Origin: Allium sativum
Lineage: Eukaryota > Streptophyta > Magnoliopsida > Asparagales > Amaryllidaceae
Direction: 5' to 3'
Assembly (NCBI GenBank): GCA_030737875.1
Contig: CM060922.1
Span: forward strand, 304,349,456-304,413,455
DNA length: 64,000 nucleotides
The notes beneath the pieces were generated by a model. That model did no database searches. It saw only the letters and a list, made by a program, of their open reading frames with translations, and was not told the origin of the DNA. Position numbers and translations under genes: made by a program. Shown here one piece after another: positions 11,945 through 24,318 of this stretch (positions are counted from its first letter, which is position 1; every line of letters starts with the position of its first letter).

Positions 11945-13378
11945 GGCATAGAGTCCTTAGGCGATAGCCTCTATGCTTCTTTTATAAAACCAAGTTAAAG
12001 GTAAACATTCTCATTCGCCTCAGTCGAAAGGTATTGAAGCAGAAGCCTCAAAGCCTTTAAATAGAGGCAACAATCCATATCTTATTCTTTTAAAAATAGA
12101 ACTCCAAGCACAATGACCGAAGCCTATGTGCAAAGGCGATATGTCCTATTGGAGAATAAATTTTAAAAACATAAGGTTAGTCGCTAAGGACCCAAAACAA
12201 AAGATTGAGGTCAAAGCCTTAATAACGAATAAATGAACCTAATCACTTCGTATACCAGCATGTGACATTACAAGTATCTAAAGCATATCAGAAAGAAGAT
12301 AAGGTGATTCCCACTATTCCGAAAGGTGCGAAACATCCTTTATATTTATAGGGCGATGACACTGGAAGTAATTAAAGAGAAAACTGAATTATTTCCTTTT
12401 ATAATTGTGCTTTTCACAATTTCCAACATAATTCTTGGAATCTCATTGGTTTATATAGATAGGTGACTATTAATAGCCATATTTTGTAGTAATCTTTTCT
12501 TTTCGAAAATATAAATATTTAATTAATAATGTTAATGCTTTAGTTAACATGAATTACACCATATTTCTAGCCGACTTAAAATATTCATATCAATTAATTC
12601 ACATGTGAGAAAAATCCAAAAAATCACAGATTTATGAGCATATCCTCCTCTATCCTACATAAAAATTTAAAGTCTAAAGTAATTAGCTAAACTCCTTAAT
12701 TAAATTTTCCCATAATTAGACTTGGAAAATTCATATGAAATTCGTACAAACTTAGAAATTATGAATTGAAAACCCATCTCCCGAAACATCTTAAAAACTT
12801 GATGTAAAAGTTTCAAGTCAATAGAAGATGTTTAAATATAAGTTTTACCCTAAAATCGACTCAAATTACATGCAAATCATGCATGTTATGCCATATAAGC
12901 ATTGCTCTATACAAACAAAACATTAATTTACATATAGACATGAAAACATAAAGCCATTCAGATATTCCTCATTGCTGAATTAAATAAGAGTTTAGAATCA
13001 TTACTCGCCTTGATTAGTTGTTGAGATTTGGGGGTGTAGATTCTAAAGCTTTAATCCTCCTAAAATTTACTTTAATTTATTCTTCCTCTTGAGAAGAATA
13101 ACGTCGTCCTCTTTGGTATATTTTTGGGTCTACAAGAATAAGAATAATGAGGGTAAATTTGTAGGAAAAGATATTATATATGGGGCCAGGTGTTTCTCAT
13201 TTTACCATTTACATAATCCTACATATGATTAATTCATTTTGCTTCGTTCTTAAGGTCAATACATTACTTGGTTTTTTTGCACAAATCTGAACTTAGCAAT
13301 CTAATTACATTATTCTTATCAAACTTACCTGATTAAATATCCCAAATAATATTAACAAAAAACGAGGGATGTTATACG
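11945..13378 (-). mobile_element. Old gypsy-type LTR interrupted by Tekay copy 1
   Basis: On the minus strand the segment starts TATAACATCCCTCG at 13378, a one-base variant of TGTAACATCCC. A TATA-like box lies near 13185-13165 (atatataatatc on minus), as expected for a U3/R border. Its distal part holds palindromic repeats (ggcgatagcctc, gaggcaac) that resume left of the Tekay insertion (1170-1346). No PBS or matching partner LTR was found, so it may be a solo or truncated LTR. Confidence 0.5.
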
Positions 13379-13859
13379 GGAAGAGATGGATGGATACATT
13401 AAGAATCAGGAACCTTTACTCGAACATCAAGAAGGGTTATAATGGACGTAAAAGAAAATGATGACCAATTTTTTCAACCTGATTGGATAGGATGGAAACC
13501 TGAAGGTCAGGAAGAAATTGCTACCCTACAAGCAACATAACTTAGTATGGACTAGAGGGCAAAAAACTCCCTAATGGCTTTGGCTTGGCATTCAACGCTT
13601 TAAAAAAATCAGAATTTAGACTCGAAAATTGGAGCTCAAGCGCATAAAGGCTTAGATATTAGAATGTATCAAACAATAACTAATGTCATTGCCAAAAGTT
13701 GAATAGGCCTTGACTCCACTCCTTGGATTTACTGATTCGGATATGGGTGTTATGGATTGACTTCCTGGTTCAGATGGATTTGGCACTCAGGATTCAGCAT
13801 TGGTTTTGGTTTTTAGAAAGCTTCTAAATAATTATATTTGGATTGCAAATGTGATTATA

Positions 13860-14744
13860 AGAGTTTCAAGTGGTGAGTCGTCTCAACATGATATGTACTG
13901 TGTTAATCAAAATCCATTCACTCCAATTATATGGAACTCTAGGAATTCGCCGAGCTTTAAACTTTCGACGTTAGAGGATTATGATGAGAAGAAGGCTCCT
14001 ACCGTTCATCTCATAAGGTACATGTGACACATAGAGGTAATGGAGGCATTAGACAAAGTCATGGCTAAGTGCTTCATAATATTTCTATCGGATATTATTG
14101 CTACATTGCTTCACCAATTGGAAAGTGGCTCTATTAGGAGTTGAAATGATTTGGTGGAAAGTTTAATTGAGTAGCTTGGGGTCTACATCTCTAGACCCAA
14201 GAATGTAATGTCACTTACCACCATCAAACAAAGGAGTGTATGTAAATTCCTAGAAAGGTTTAATGCAGTGGTTGCATCGACTGGTCGACCCGACTCGTCT
14301 ATGGTTTTAATAGCTGCTGTTTTTGGTATTTTCGATAACTCACATTCTGAGGTTTCATTGGAAGAGATCCACTAACGGGTCTTGCCAAATTTAATTATGA
14401 GGCAGATCGGTTTCTCAGGTGAGAGGACGCAAGTGCAGGTAAAGAAGCTTTTGAGGTTAATGAAGTTAAAGACATAAGGTCGTCTGTATTTGGTAGTGAT
14501 AAAGGAAAATGGAAGGTTACAAATGGATTTGATTGGAACAATAGGCAATAGAGAAAATTGAAATTCTCTTCATACATGGATCCTAATGCTACCTTGAAAT
14601 AGATTTTTATGGACATTATCCCATTCAGGAGACCACCAAGAAGGAAATCTACAGAAAAGGAATTGGGAAAACACTGTTTGTTTCATAACCTAGATGGTCA
14701 TGATACAAATGAGTGAAAGGAAAACGTCGGAAGTTTAGGTTATA
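13860..14744 (+). pseudogene. gag: Ty3/gypsy Tat/Athila-type gag relic
   Basis: Translating across stops gives an ordered set of gag landmarks. PFTPIIW...PSFKLSTLEDYD is near 13910-13985, and HLIRYM and EALDKVMAKCF follow. SGSIRS and LVESL come next, then LTTIKQRSVCKFLERFN (about 14212-14262). A zinc-knuckle-like CLFHNLDGHDTNE ends the series near 14680-14716. Order and spacing match Tat/Athila Gag rather than Tekay Gag. Several stops and frame changes make it non-functional. Sequence 13379-13859 may be its degraded leader or N-terminus, but nothing there is firm. Confidence 0.6.
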
Positions 14745-15516
14745 CCCATGCAAACTACACTGGAATTGGCCATGAATTTTGGATTTCTAGTTTGGGTTAT
14801 TTGGAATTTTTGAATTTTTGATTTCTCAAATTTTGGATCTTTGAGTTGGATTTCTTGAATTTTGAATTTTATATCGGTTCTTAGATTTGGATTAGGATTT
14901 GGCCTGTACTGGCGATTTGGTGCGATTGTGTTTTTCAAGATTATGGCATTCAAATATCAAATTTCTTATGGATTTCGCCTGGATTATTTACTTTTGACTA
15001 TTTAGAAGTATCAAGCATTACCAATTTGTATTTCTTATGTAATACGATTTTTTTCCTTTTAATGTCTACTTTTTCCAGTATCGGTTATTGTTAATAATAG
15101 TATCATACTTGAATTTCCTATTTTTAGGTAATAGTTTTAATTATCTCATAGTATCAGTTTTTTAAGTATCAGCTTTTATGTATCAGTTATTAATGTCTGA
15201 TAGTGTCAGTTTTTAGGCAACAATTATTAGGTATCATTTTTTATGTCTGATAATATTAATTTTTAGTTTTTGGTATTAGATTCTATTGTCTACTAGTATC
15301 GGTTTTGTGTTTCAGAGTTATATTATGAATTATTATGTATCTCATATAGTACTAGTTGCTGTTACTAATAGTATCAAATTTATTCTTATGGTTTTTAGGT
15401 ATTATATTTTAGTTATTGGTAGTAGATTCTAAGTATCGGTTTTGTTATAATCATTTATTCACCTCTGTTTTGACTTTCATTTTAGAATGTTATTTGCATC
15501 ATTTTTTCCTTTAACA
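14745..15516. repeat. AT-rich DNA with dispersed GTATCAGTTTT-like repeats
   Basis: The first 200 bp is a simple gaattttgga/tttttgaa repeat. From about 15065 to 15470 the motif gtatc(a/g)gttt(t) recurs every 30-60 bp with variable spacers. No coding frame. The motif family returns right of the MULE relic and at 42.5 kb. Confidence 0.6.
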
Positions 15517-16533
15517 GTGGTTGTAGTGTCTATTGAAAATGAAAATGGAGATGGTTTTATGTCATTTATAGGAAATTCTTCAAGAAAATCATGATTTTAT
15601 TTTTATGTCAAATCGACATCAAGGTTTAATTTTAGGTATTCGTGAAGTTTTTCCTGAGGCATTTCACAGTTATTGCTACCTACATATGAAACAAAATTTT
15701 CTCCTAGTAGTTAAGTCGAAGAATGTGAATATTTCTATTGTTGAGTTGTTTAAGGCTTGTTTTAGAGAATTAAATGTGTATGAATTTGAAGATGCACATT
15801 CTAGATTTTTGGAAATCAGTGGTATTGCAGTCGCGAAATTTTTGAAGGATTAACTGCTTGACAAGTGGGATAAGTTTTTTTTTCTAGGTAAAAGATAAGG
15901 GGAATATAGTTCTATTGTATCTGAAAGTTTAACAGTTGTATTTTAAAAGAAAGGGCATCACCAATTACATCATGCTTAGATGCAATTTATATAAAAATCA
16001 TAGAATAAATTGCTAGAAGAAGAGAGGAGTCTCGATTATGGAATACCATTCTTTGTCCATCTATGGAACTTCGGTTAAAACAGTTAATTAAAGAAGGTTT
16101 TGGATCAGATGTTTAAAAAATCTTTGGAGTTTATTTTTATAGTGAAATCTCCATTCTCTCATCGTATGGATCTTAAGGATTGGAGGTGCAGTTGTAATTA
16201 GTGAAAAGTAATTGGATTCCTTGTAACGATGCAATTAAATGCATCAATAAATCGAAAATATGTGTTTATGACCTTATTAAAAACTATTTTACAGTAGATG
16301 CTTATAGATCTTCCTATGGTAATACTACAAATTTTGTTCCTACCTGTGATAATCCTGTTGTGGATTCTAGCATTGAAGACGTCATAATGCCGCCTAAGGA
16401 TAAATTTAGTGTCGGTAGACCTTCTACAAAACAAAGAGGGTTTGCATTCTATAAAAACAAACAAAATAGATAGGGTATATGCAAACAATATGGCCATAAT
16501 AAGTGTAATTATCAAGCTTCGAACATGATGTGA
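15517..16533 (+). pseudogene. Mutator-like (MULE) transposase relic
   Basis: The C-terminal half of a MuDR/MULE transposase is recognisable. The DDE-region hallmark FMSNRHQGLI, then REVFPEAFHSYCYLHMKQNF, lies at 15600-15700 in an open frame to 15853. After several stops, SEFIF-like and DLKDWRCSCN text is followed by WIPCNDAIKCIN (16210-16250), which forms a SWIM-type CxC...CxH zinc finger with His replaced by Asp. MPPKDKFSVGRPS and a last CxxxGHNKC-like knuckle (about 16480-16510) end the protein. At least one frameshift lies near 15570. The enzyme is dead. Clear terminal inverted repeats were not found. Confidence 0.8.
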
Positions 16534-17667
16534 ATTTTTATTTATTTGCATCAAGGTATATAAGTCATTTTTAGATTTATGCAATTAAATTTGGAAATGT
16601 AGTTAATTTAATATAAGATATATTGGAAATGTACATTGGATTTTTCTTTGTAATTGAATTTTGTTTTATATTATCTATTTTTAGTTGATTGTTGTATATT
16701 AATATATGTTGTTTGCTTTTGGATATCAGTTATTGATTATATGCCTTTTTTGACCGCTTCAAGTCGATATTTGAACCAACTCAGCACATTCAAAACGACC
16801 GATAATTATTTTAGCTTACCTGGTTTAGTAGAATAAATCACACAGAATCACATATAGAAAAATAATAACAGCTCACAGTGGAATTTTTATATACAAGATA
16901 TCAGAGTTTTATACAAAATATTTGTACAGCGGAAGAAATATAAAATATATACATAAATTTTTAAATAAATAAAAGTTTACACTTTTACTCGGGGTTGGCC
17001 CTGAGTTATTACAGCCTAGGTTCGAAGTTGACGATGCCGAAGGATTCGTGAAGACATGTGAAAACACATACGCTATATGCAGTGGTAAGACATAATTTGA
17101 CACAATATTAGCATCTTTTTTGTTACAGTGTTGTTTTATTTACAGTAACAGGGTATCAATTTTGAGCCCACACTAGTATTAGTTTTGTTATATTGTTGTA
17201 TTGTCTATGCTAATAGGGTATCGCATTTGTATATACATTGATATCAGTTTTATAATATTGTACTCTTTGCAGTAAGTAGGTATCAGCATTGTACCCAAAT
17301 AGATATCTGTTTTGTAACCAAATAAGTATGATTTTTTTATAATATTGTACTCTAGTAAGTAGGTATTGATTTTATATCCAATTAGGTATCAGTTTTTTAT
17401 ATGTTTTACTATAGTAAGAGGGTATTAGTTTTGCACCCAAATAGTTAGTAGTTTTGAAAATTCAGTTACATGAATATGATGGCACGATACCATTTTAAAT
17501 AAATGCAGGTATCAATTTGATATAGATAGCACCACATATACAACAGCTAACATCATACTGAAAAAACAAATCACAGCACAAAAAATATGTATCATTTTGA
17601 ATACATGAAAAACTATTAACATCAGCTAACAATAGTTAACATCTCATATACAACTGTTAACGATAAG
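16534..17667. other. Non-coding; possible LTR scrap and GTATCAGTTTT repeats
   Basis: 16534-16700 is plain AT-rich DNA. 16800-17110 (agaataaatcacacagaat, cagcggaagaaatataaaat) resembles the R/U5 part of the giant LTR (cagcggaaaataatac) and may be an LTR scrap. From 17125 to 17560 the motif ggtatcagttttgta recurs about every 40-60 bp. No coding potential seen. Confidence 0.4.
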
Positions 17668-18451
17668 TAGGGTTGTCAACGGATCATGTCGAGTCGGGTT
17701 CGGGTCCGTCGAATCGAGTCGGGTTCGGGTTGATTTATAAACGGGTCTAGTCAACCCGTTTATTAAACGGGTCTAGTCAACCCGTTTATTAAACGGGTTA
17801 TTTTTTCCTAACCCTAATCCAACACGTTTATAAACGGGTTGACTAGACCCGACCCGTGTATCATATTTAACTAAACGGGTGAGGTCGATTCGTGTTGGGT
17901 TTACCTGTTTAACCAATTGGAAAATATTGCCCACTAATATAAACAACAAAAGAACCAAATCACCAACATGCACCACTATTATATAATCACCAGCAGGCAG
18001 CAAGTTATAAAATCACCAATAGGCAACCATCATATATATATAAAGCATAAAATCACCATATCCAAAAATCATTCTCCATACATAAGAATATATGAGCATA
18101 TTACATAAACAAAAGACTAACAATTTGGAAGAGATACAATTGTTATAAGTAAACTATATCTAATAATATACAAAAATAAATTGGTAAAATATAACAGGTA
18201 CATAAGAATATATGAGCATACTAATTACTGCATACATAAAATACTTACAGTATGGAAGGGATACAACATATAATTGGGTTTGGTTGGTCAAATCCGGGTT
18301 ACCTGGTCCACCCTAAACCCACCCGTTTATAAACGGTTCAAATTCGGTTGACCCGAGAATGACCCAAGAACTAAACGAGTCGGGTTTACCTGCTAATTTT
18401 CGTGCGGATTACGGGTCGAGTTTCGGGTCATGTAGAAAATTGACATCCCTA
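17668..18451. mobile_element. Non-autonomous hAT element, 784 bp
   Basis: Termini are inverted: TAGGGTTGTCAA at 17668 and, on the complement, TAGGGATGTCAA at 18451. The flanks carry an 8-bp direct repeat, acgataag (17660-17667) and acgattag (18452-18459), with one mismatch. An 8-bp TSD with a TAGGG-type terminus is diagnostic of the hAT superfamily. The subterminal zones are rich in acccgttta/cgggtc motifs, including a perfect hairpin (AAACGGGT / ACCCGTTT) near 17743 and 17771. The interior is AT-rich with no transposase, so it would need a trans-acting hAT enzyme. Confidence 0.88.
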
Positions 18452-18459
18452 ACGATTAG

Positions 18460-19229
18460 TAATAGTTTTCAAATAGGTATCAGCACATTGACATTTACCG
18501 CAGTAGAAATTATCCACTAGTCAGCAATTTTAAAAGTATGCATTTCATGAACTATATAGATGTCTACTTCAATGCCACATATAATTCTAATTCATTTTTT
18601 CTTCTAATGAAAATTAGAATAAAGTCAGGAAGGTACCAATAGTACCCCTTGTCTTCTAATATTTCATACACTATTCTTGCTTTTGTCTTCAGCATGCCTT
18701 TCATATTAACGTTTAGGGGATTTATATCTTGTTCATCGATATGACAGTAATCCTAACATGTATACTAACGTCCATCCTATATGAAGGAAAAAACTTGTTA
18801 GTGGAAAAATGGTTGTAGTATGGGTTATAAGCAAGGTTAATACATTAAAGCTACAAGTATCAATTTTATGCGGTCGGTATAAGTTTTATGTATGCTAGTA
18901 ATGCAATTAGTATCCGTTTTCTGTCTATAACTTTTTTGTGTACAAGTTGCATATCAAAACTGATAAATGATTCAGATGATTTATAAAAAATAGAAATACT
19001 AGAAGAATTTTGTGTCAGATGCTTGTTGTGCACAATCTAATTAATAAATAATTAAAATGGTTTATAAGAAAGAAAAAAAAATATGTGTCAGATACTTGTT
19101 GTACACAATCTAATTGATGAATCTTGTTTACTTTAAGTTGCATGTCTTGAAAGTTATTCTTTTCCCACAATTGTTGTAGCGTTCGTTCAACTTCAGTTCG
19201 CTGGATTTTTTTTAGATAAATATCATTTT
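18460..19229. other. Non-coding; further GTATC repeats
   Basis: Continuation of the sequence that held the hAT insertion. aataggtatcagcac, aagtatcaattttatg and agtatccgttttct repeat loosely up to about 18960. Direct near-repeats of tgtgtcagatacttgttgtacacaatctaatt occur at about 19012 and 19084. No gene recognised. It ends at the copia insertion site. Confidence 0.45.
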
Positions 19230-19519
19230 TGTTAGGGACTACGAAATGGATCGTTAAGGCAAAGCAAACACTATAGGCGGTGAATAGTGTTTGTAAGAAT
19301 TTAAACAAAATTTAAATCTAATGTTAACTATAAGATGAATCTAACACCACAAACATAATCACAGATACAGATTCAAATACAAAGTAAACAGAAATAAAAA
19401 TGCAAAAAAGGAAAGAACACACCGGATTTTATACTGGTTCGGATTACTCCTACGTCCAGTCCCGCACAACGCTGAATTATGCAGAGTTTTATTACTATTT
19501 CCAATAGTCAAATATAGCC

Positions 19520-19722
19520 TCCCTGATTTCATGGTTCACAAGGAGACATCAATTCCTATTTTCTTGATTTCCCGGCTCATAAGAACACACTGACTCCTAT
19601 TTTCTTGATTTCACGGCTCATAAGAACACACCGACTCCTATTTCCTTGATTTCACGGCCCATAAGGACACACCGACTCCTATTTCCTTGATTTCATGGCC
19701 CACAAGGACATATTGACTTCTC
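19520..19722. repeat. 41-bp tandem repeat in copia 3' LTR
   Basis: About five copies of a 41-bp unit with core gatttcacggctcataag and end gactcctat. The copies differ by a few bases each. Confidence 0.85.
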
Positions 19723-20582
19723 TTTGACTCACAACAAGGTTTATTCAACCCAACCAATTACAAAACAGCCCTATAACTCTTCAGTAGCACTTGATTCAGA
19801 GAGTAGAGAGTGTAAAGGAAGAAGTTTTATCAAAACAGAATTGAATTCGGCAGAGTACAAGTGTAAAAACCATAAAAATGATTAAGAATAATGGTGGGAT
19901 GAAAGAGGATGAAGCTAGAGAAGAAGATATGCTAGAAAATTCAGTTTTAACCTCTTTTTATAGGGTATGAAGGGTTGCAACGGTTCTGAAGCGTTTCAAA
20001 TAGTGAAAGGACACTTCCCTTCAAATTTAGAAAAAATAGCTAATATATGTCGATATACATATTTTGCTATGTCGACATAGGCATGTGTAAATTTTATTTT
20101 CAAAGCATTTTTCAAGTATTTTGATATGAAATTAATTTTGGAAATTCTTGGATAAAAGTCTAATGTTGTAAATCAATACTATATAATAGAAAAAACATAT
20201 GAAAATATATTTATATAAATATATTTATAAAATTATAAGGTTTTAAACTATAAAATATAAATTAAGTATATACAAAAAACTTAAGTTTGAAAAACAAAAA
20301 AGAATAAAAATAGAATAAAATAGAAAAACAAAATAGATAAGATTGAGGATAATAAGAAAAACAAATATAGAGAGGATTGAGCATATAATTGAAAATTAGA
20401 ATTTGAATTTGAACCTGGAGTGCTATTTGGAGTCTTACAAAATCTAGACTCTATAAATATATTATTCTTGAACTCTTGAAATCTTGATTACTCATGAGTC
20501 TTGAATCAACTCTGAATTCCGAATCTCTAAAAGCTCTTAAACTCTACAGTCTCCAGTATTAATTGTTGTATACAAATCCTGC

Positions 20583-20633
<51 letters not shown>

Positions 20634-20650
20634 TGTGTTTGTGTATATAT
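20583..20650. repeat. (AT)n(GT)n microsatellite
   Basis: An AT run followed by GT repeats with one interruption. Confidence 0.9.
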
Positions 20651-20742
20651 ATGCATGTATTCTAAATAAAGATGTTAGCATATATTATATAATCTACGAT
20701 AATTGAAATATGGTTATTGTCACCAAACTCCATTCTCCAACA

Positions 20743-20757
20743 ATCTCCCCCTTTTTA
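20743..20757 (-). promoter_or_regulatory. Polypurine tract of copia-like element
   Basis: The minus strand reads AAAAAGGGGGAGAT directly before TGTTGG of the 3' LTR, a typical plant copia PPT. Confidence 0.85.
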
Positions 20758-23700
20758 ATGATGTCAACCTTAGTTTATAAAATATCATACCTGTATATAC
20801 TTGTTTGATGATGTTCCTTCTATACTCCCTCTGTCTATAAGAATCCTATAAACTATGTCTATATTTTATAATTTCTTCCCTTTGGCATTATCAGAAAGGA
20901 ATTCTAAAACTACTCTCCCTAAATCCTAGAACTATCTAAATAATTCATATACTAATGTAAAGTACTCTCCCGAATCCTAAATCTGTCTATAAATTATAAA
21001 ATACTCCCCTAAAATCTATGACTACACTAGTCTAGTAGAATAAATAGAAGGATAATAAACTAAGCAAACCAATCAATTCAAACAAGCAAATTAATCCAAA
21101 CAAACAAGTAATTTAAGCAAACAATTCAAACAAACAATTCAAGCAAACAAGCAATTCAAACAAACAAGCAACTCAAACAATCAATCTAAATAATTGTATC
21201 AACCAAAGTACTCTAGAACCTTCAACTAATCCTTTAGTAACTCTAAAACTCCCCCTTAATTTATTACAATACTAAATCTATCTTAAACTCTAATTCCCTT
21301 AAAACTATTTTTAGAATTTAATCTAGACTAAGAATTAACTCTAATATTATATCCTTAAAATTATGATATAAGCAAAGCAATTTAATCCAAACAATCGATT
21401 CTAACATAAAACCAAACATTTTTTGTACTTCTTTTTATCCTAAAACTTATAAAACTTCTATCAACCACTAATGAAATTTAACCATGTCAAGTAAATCAAT
21501 CAAGTTATTCAAGCCAAACAAATCAAACAAACCAAACAAGTCAATCAATTCAATCAATTTTAGTCAAGACAAATAAGTTAATTAAATTAATCAAGACAAA
21601 GTAAATATGTTATGTATACTTGTTATGTATGGAGTTAAAGTTAACATGTAATGTAGTGTGTTGGTTATAATGCAGTATGTCATATGCAAATCTATATAAA
21701 GTCGTATATCGAATGAAATGCAACTTAGATCTGAATGATTTTAATTTGAGATGTACACTAATAATGATGTATGATATGAAATAAGATGTGTAATGATAGT
21801 ATGCAGAATGATTTGGTGATTATATCTATTTTGGTAAAAGATATTCAAAATTCTACACGGTAATATTAATTTCTAGACTTAAGTTAATGATGCTAATGAA
21901 ATAAATTAAGAGTTTAATTAACTCATGATAGGTAGAAAAATATTTAAAATAATTATGGGGTTAAATATATTAGCAAGGTAAATATTGTAAAAATTGAAGA
22001 TCTTTCTAAAGAGAATATAAAATTTGTATAATATAAAGTAAGTTATATAAACATATGTTCATAAGTATATGCAAAACTAATTTAAAAAGAACTTAAAATT
22101 TAATTTATGAGATATACATTAATATTTTGATACAAATTAATTTTAAATTTAAACTTTAGAAATCAAAACATGTTTATTTGCTAAAAAACCATTTATACTT
22201 TAAAAGGAAACATTATAAAGTAATCTATAAAACTTCTTATATTTAAAACTCTTAAAAAATCATGTTTATATTTCTTTGTATTAAGTTAAATATACAAGTT
22301 TTATAAATCTTAATAGGAAGTCAAAATAACTATTAAGTTAAAAATAGTATTTGTGATAATGTAACCCAAAATTGTTATGAAATCATAAGAATAATATATA
22401 ATTAAACTATGCATGTTTAAACTATATAAAAAATAAATAAATTTATATTTTATAACAATATCAAAAAGTTATATTAACTTGTATATCATTTAAAATGTTT
22501 ATATAATTTTATAAAATTATATATTGTAATATATATATTTTGAAATGTGATTTAAGATAAATTTAATAACTAGAATTTTCACTGGCATTTTCTAACTGAA
22601 AAAGATGGAGGGAAGTTTGAAAGTTTAAATCTTTGAGATAAAAAATTTGAATTTCATTCTATAGGCTGATATGCTAACATATAGATATATTTATGTTGAC
22701 ATATATGTATTATTTCAAAGAGAATATGGTTTTGTGACTTTGGTTTTAAAATATCGATTTATATTTCAGGTTTAACTATTTCCTGAAATAATATTAATCC
22801 TAACAAAAATCCAAAATTTATTTTATTATTATATTAATTTTATTGTAATTATTTTTGAATTTCAAATTTCAAAATTGAATTTTAAAGTTTAAATTTCAAA
22901 TTTAAAAAAAGCAAGAAAAACATCCATTCAACCAAAAATTTAAAAATTAATTAAGGCATACTCGGTTTTTAGATCCATTTCTTCGATATTCTCTGAATTC
23001 TGAATTGATCTTCTGGAATTTGATGATGAGATCTGCTCAATTGCGACGGGCTCGTTTTTCTGATCAGGATAGTGAATTCATTTGCTGAATTTGAACATCA
23101 ATCAGAAAGATATTGAAGATTTAGTAGTTCAACCAACTTGGCGCCAAAAATTGAATTTGAATTTTGAATTTGGATGAAAAGACACTTTAGCCATTATAAA
23201 TAGGCCCAAAAGTCATGTCTCTCCACATTCTCTTCTCTTCTTCTTCTTCCTCTCATTGTTCATTTTCAATCCAACTTTCAGGAGGCATAACTTCTTCGTT
23301 TCTTAATGGAATTGGACGAAATCAGCGACAAATCGAAGAGGAATTCGAGGAACATGATATAATAGCATTTTAGGATGAATTTGGATGGTATTGGCGTGCA
23401 ACAAGTCAAAACAGTAAGAGGTATGCATAAAACCCCATAACAGTTTTCAGTTTTTGAATCACCAACTTCAAACTGCCATACCTCACTCAATTCTGATCGG
23501 AATTTGACGATCTACCCATCAAATCGACCGCGAGAACGAGAACTACAATATGGAAAAGGATTTGAAACAAAATAGTCTAACCTGTGGATGCAATTTGAAG
23601 ATAACCGTTGATAGTTTTGGTTTCCTTCTCTCTTTATTCACCAAAACTTCATTTGGTCATTACTTGATCAATTTTTGATGGATTTACATGAAACCAATGG

Positions 23701-24304
23701 CACTGCAAAGAAAATGAAGAGAAGTATAGTATGAAAATAAGTTATATGTGAAAACCCAAAGTTATAAAGTGATATGGTACCCATTTCTTTGTTGATTTAT
23801 ATTATATATATCCATTTCTTCTTGATGTCTCTTTACCAACCGTCGTTACTCTTCTCCTCCTTTTAATTTCTTTCAGAATTTGAATTTTTAATAGACACCA
23901 TTTTGGAATTTGAATTTCTAATAGCCACGTCAACCATCTTTTCAACACATCTTTTCCTGTAAAACAACACAACTTTCAAATAATCAAATAACTTTTCAAA
24001 TAATTCAAATGACTTTTCCAATATTCAAATGACTTTTCATATAATCAAAGGACTTTCCAAAATACCTAACTATAATTATATCTTGATGGTTTTGTAACAT
24101 ATCCAAGATTTCAAAATTTTCAAATTTCAAAATTTCAAATTTCAAAATTCAAAAATCAAATAGTAATTTGATTTCTCAATAAAAGTGAATGCGAACTTAT
24201 CTAATACTGATGCAATACATAAATTTAAACTAGTGTTATAAATCATTTCAAAATTTTCCATTTAAAATTTTCAAAAATCAGATTATGAACTTTTGAAAAA
24301 CCTT
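20758..24304. other. Non-coding interior of copia-like element
   Basis: Very AT-rich. 21050-21200 and 21490-21600 are simple caaacaagcaattcaaa and tcaatcaa tracts. 22830-22930 and 24110-24160 are aaatttcaaa tracts. At 23200 there is a plus-strand promoter-like arrangement: TATAAATA, then a CT-rich leader (tctcttctcttcttcttctt). It does not lead into an ORF. No gag, protease, integrase or RT motif in any frame. Confidence 0.7.
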
Positions 24305-24316
24305 GCTCTAATACCA
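24305..24316 (-). promoter_or_regulatory. Primer-binding site of copia-like element
   Basis: The minus strand reads TGGTATTAGAGC, two bases inside the LTR. It is complementary to initiator tRNA-Met with one C-to-T change. Confidence 0.85.
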
Positions 24317-24318
24317 AC

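Larger units (their letters stand above)
19230..20742 (-). repeat. 3' LTR of copia-like element
   Basis: 1,513 bp. It contains about five tandem copies of a 41-bp unit (see separate entry) and an (AT)n(GT)n tract at 20583-20640. It differs from the right LTR by scattered substitutions and short indels, so the insertion is not recent. Confidence 0.88.

Noticed and set aside
17010..17080. tRNA-like ggttcgaa motif
   Set aside because: No cloverleaf, A box or acceptor stem around it.
23278..23490. 70-codon minus ORF in copia interior as a gag remnant
   Set aside because: No gag, knuckle or protease motif. It is a chance frame in a repeated plus-strand leader-like sequence.
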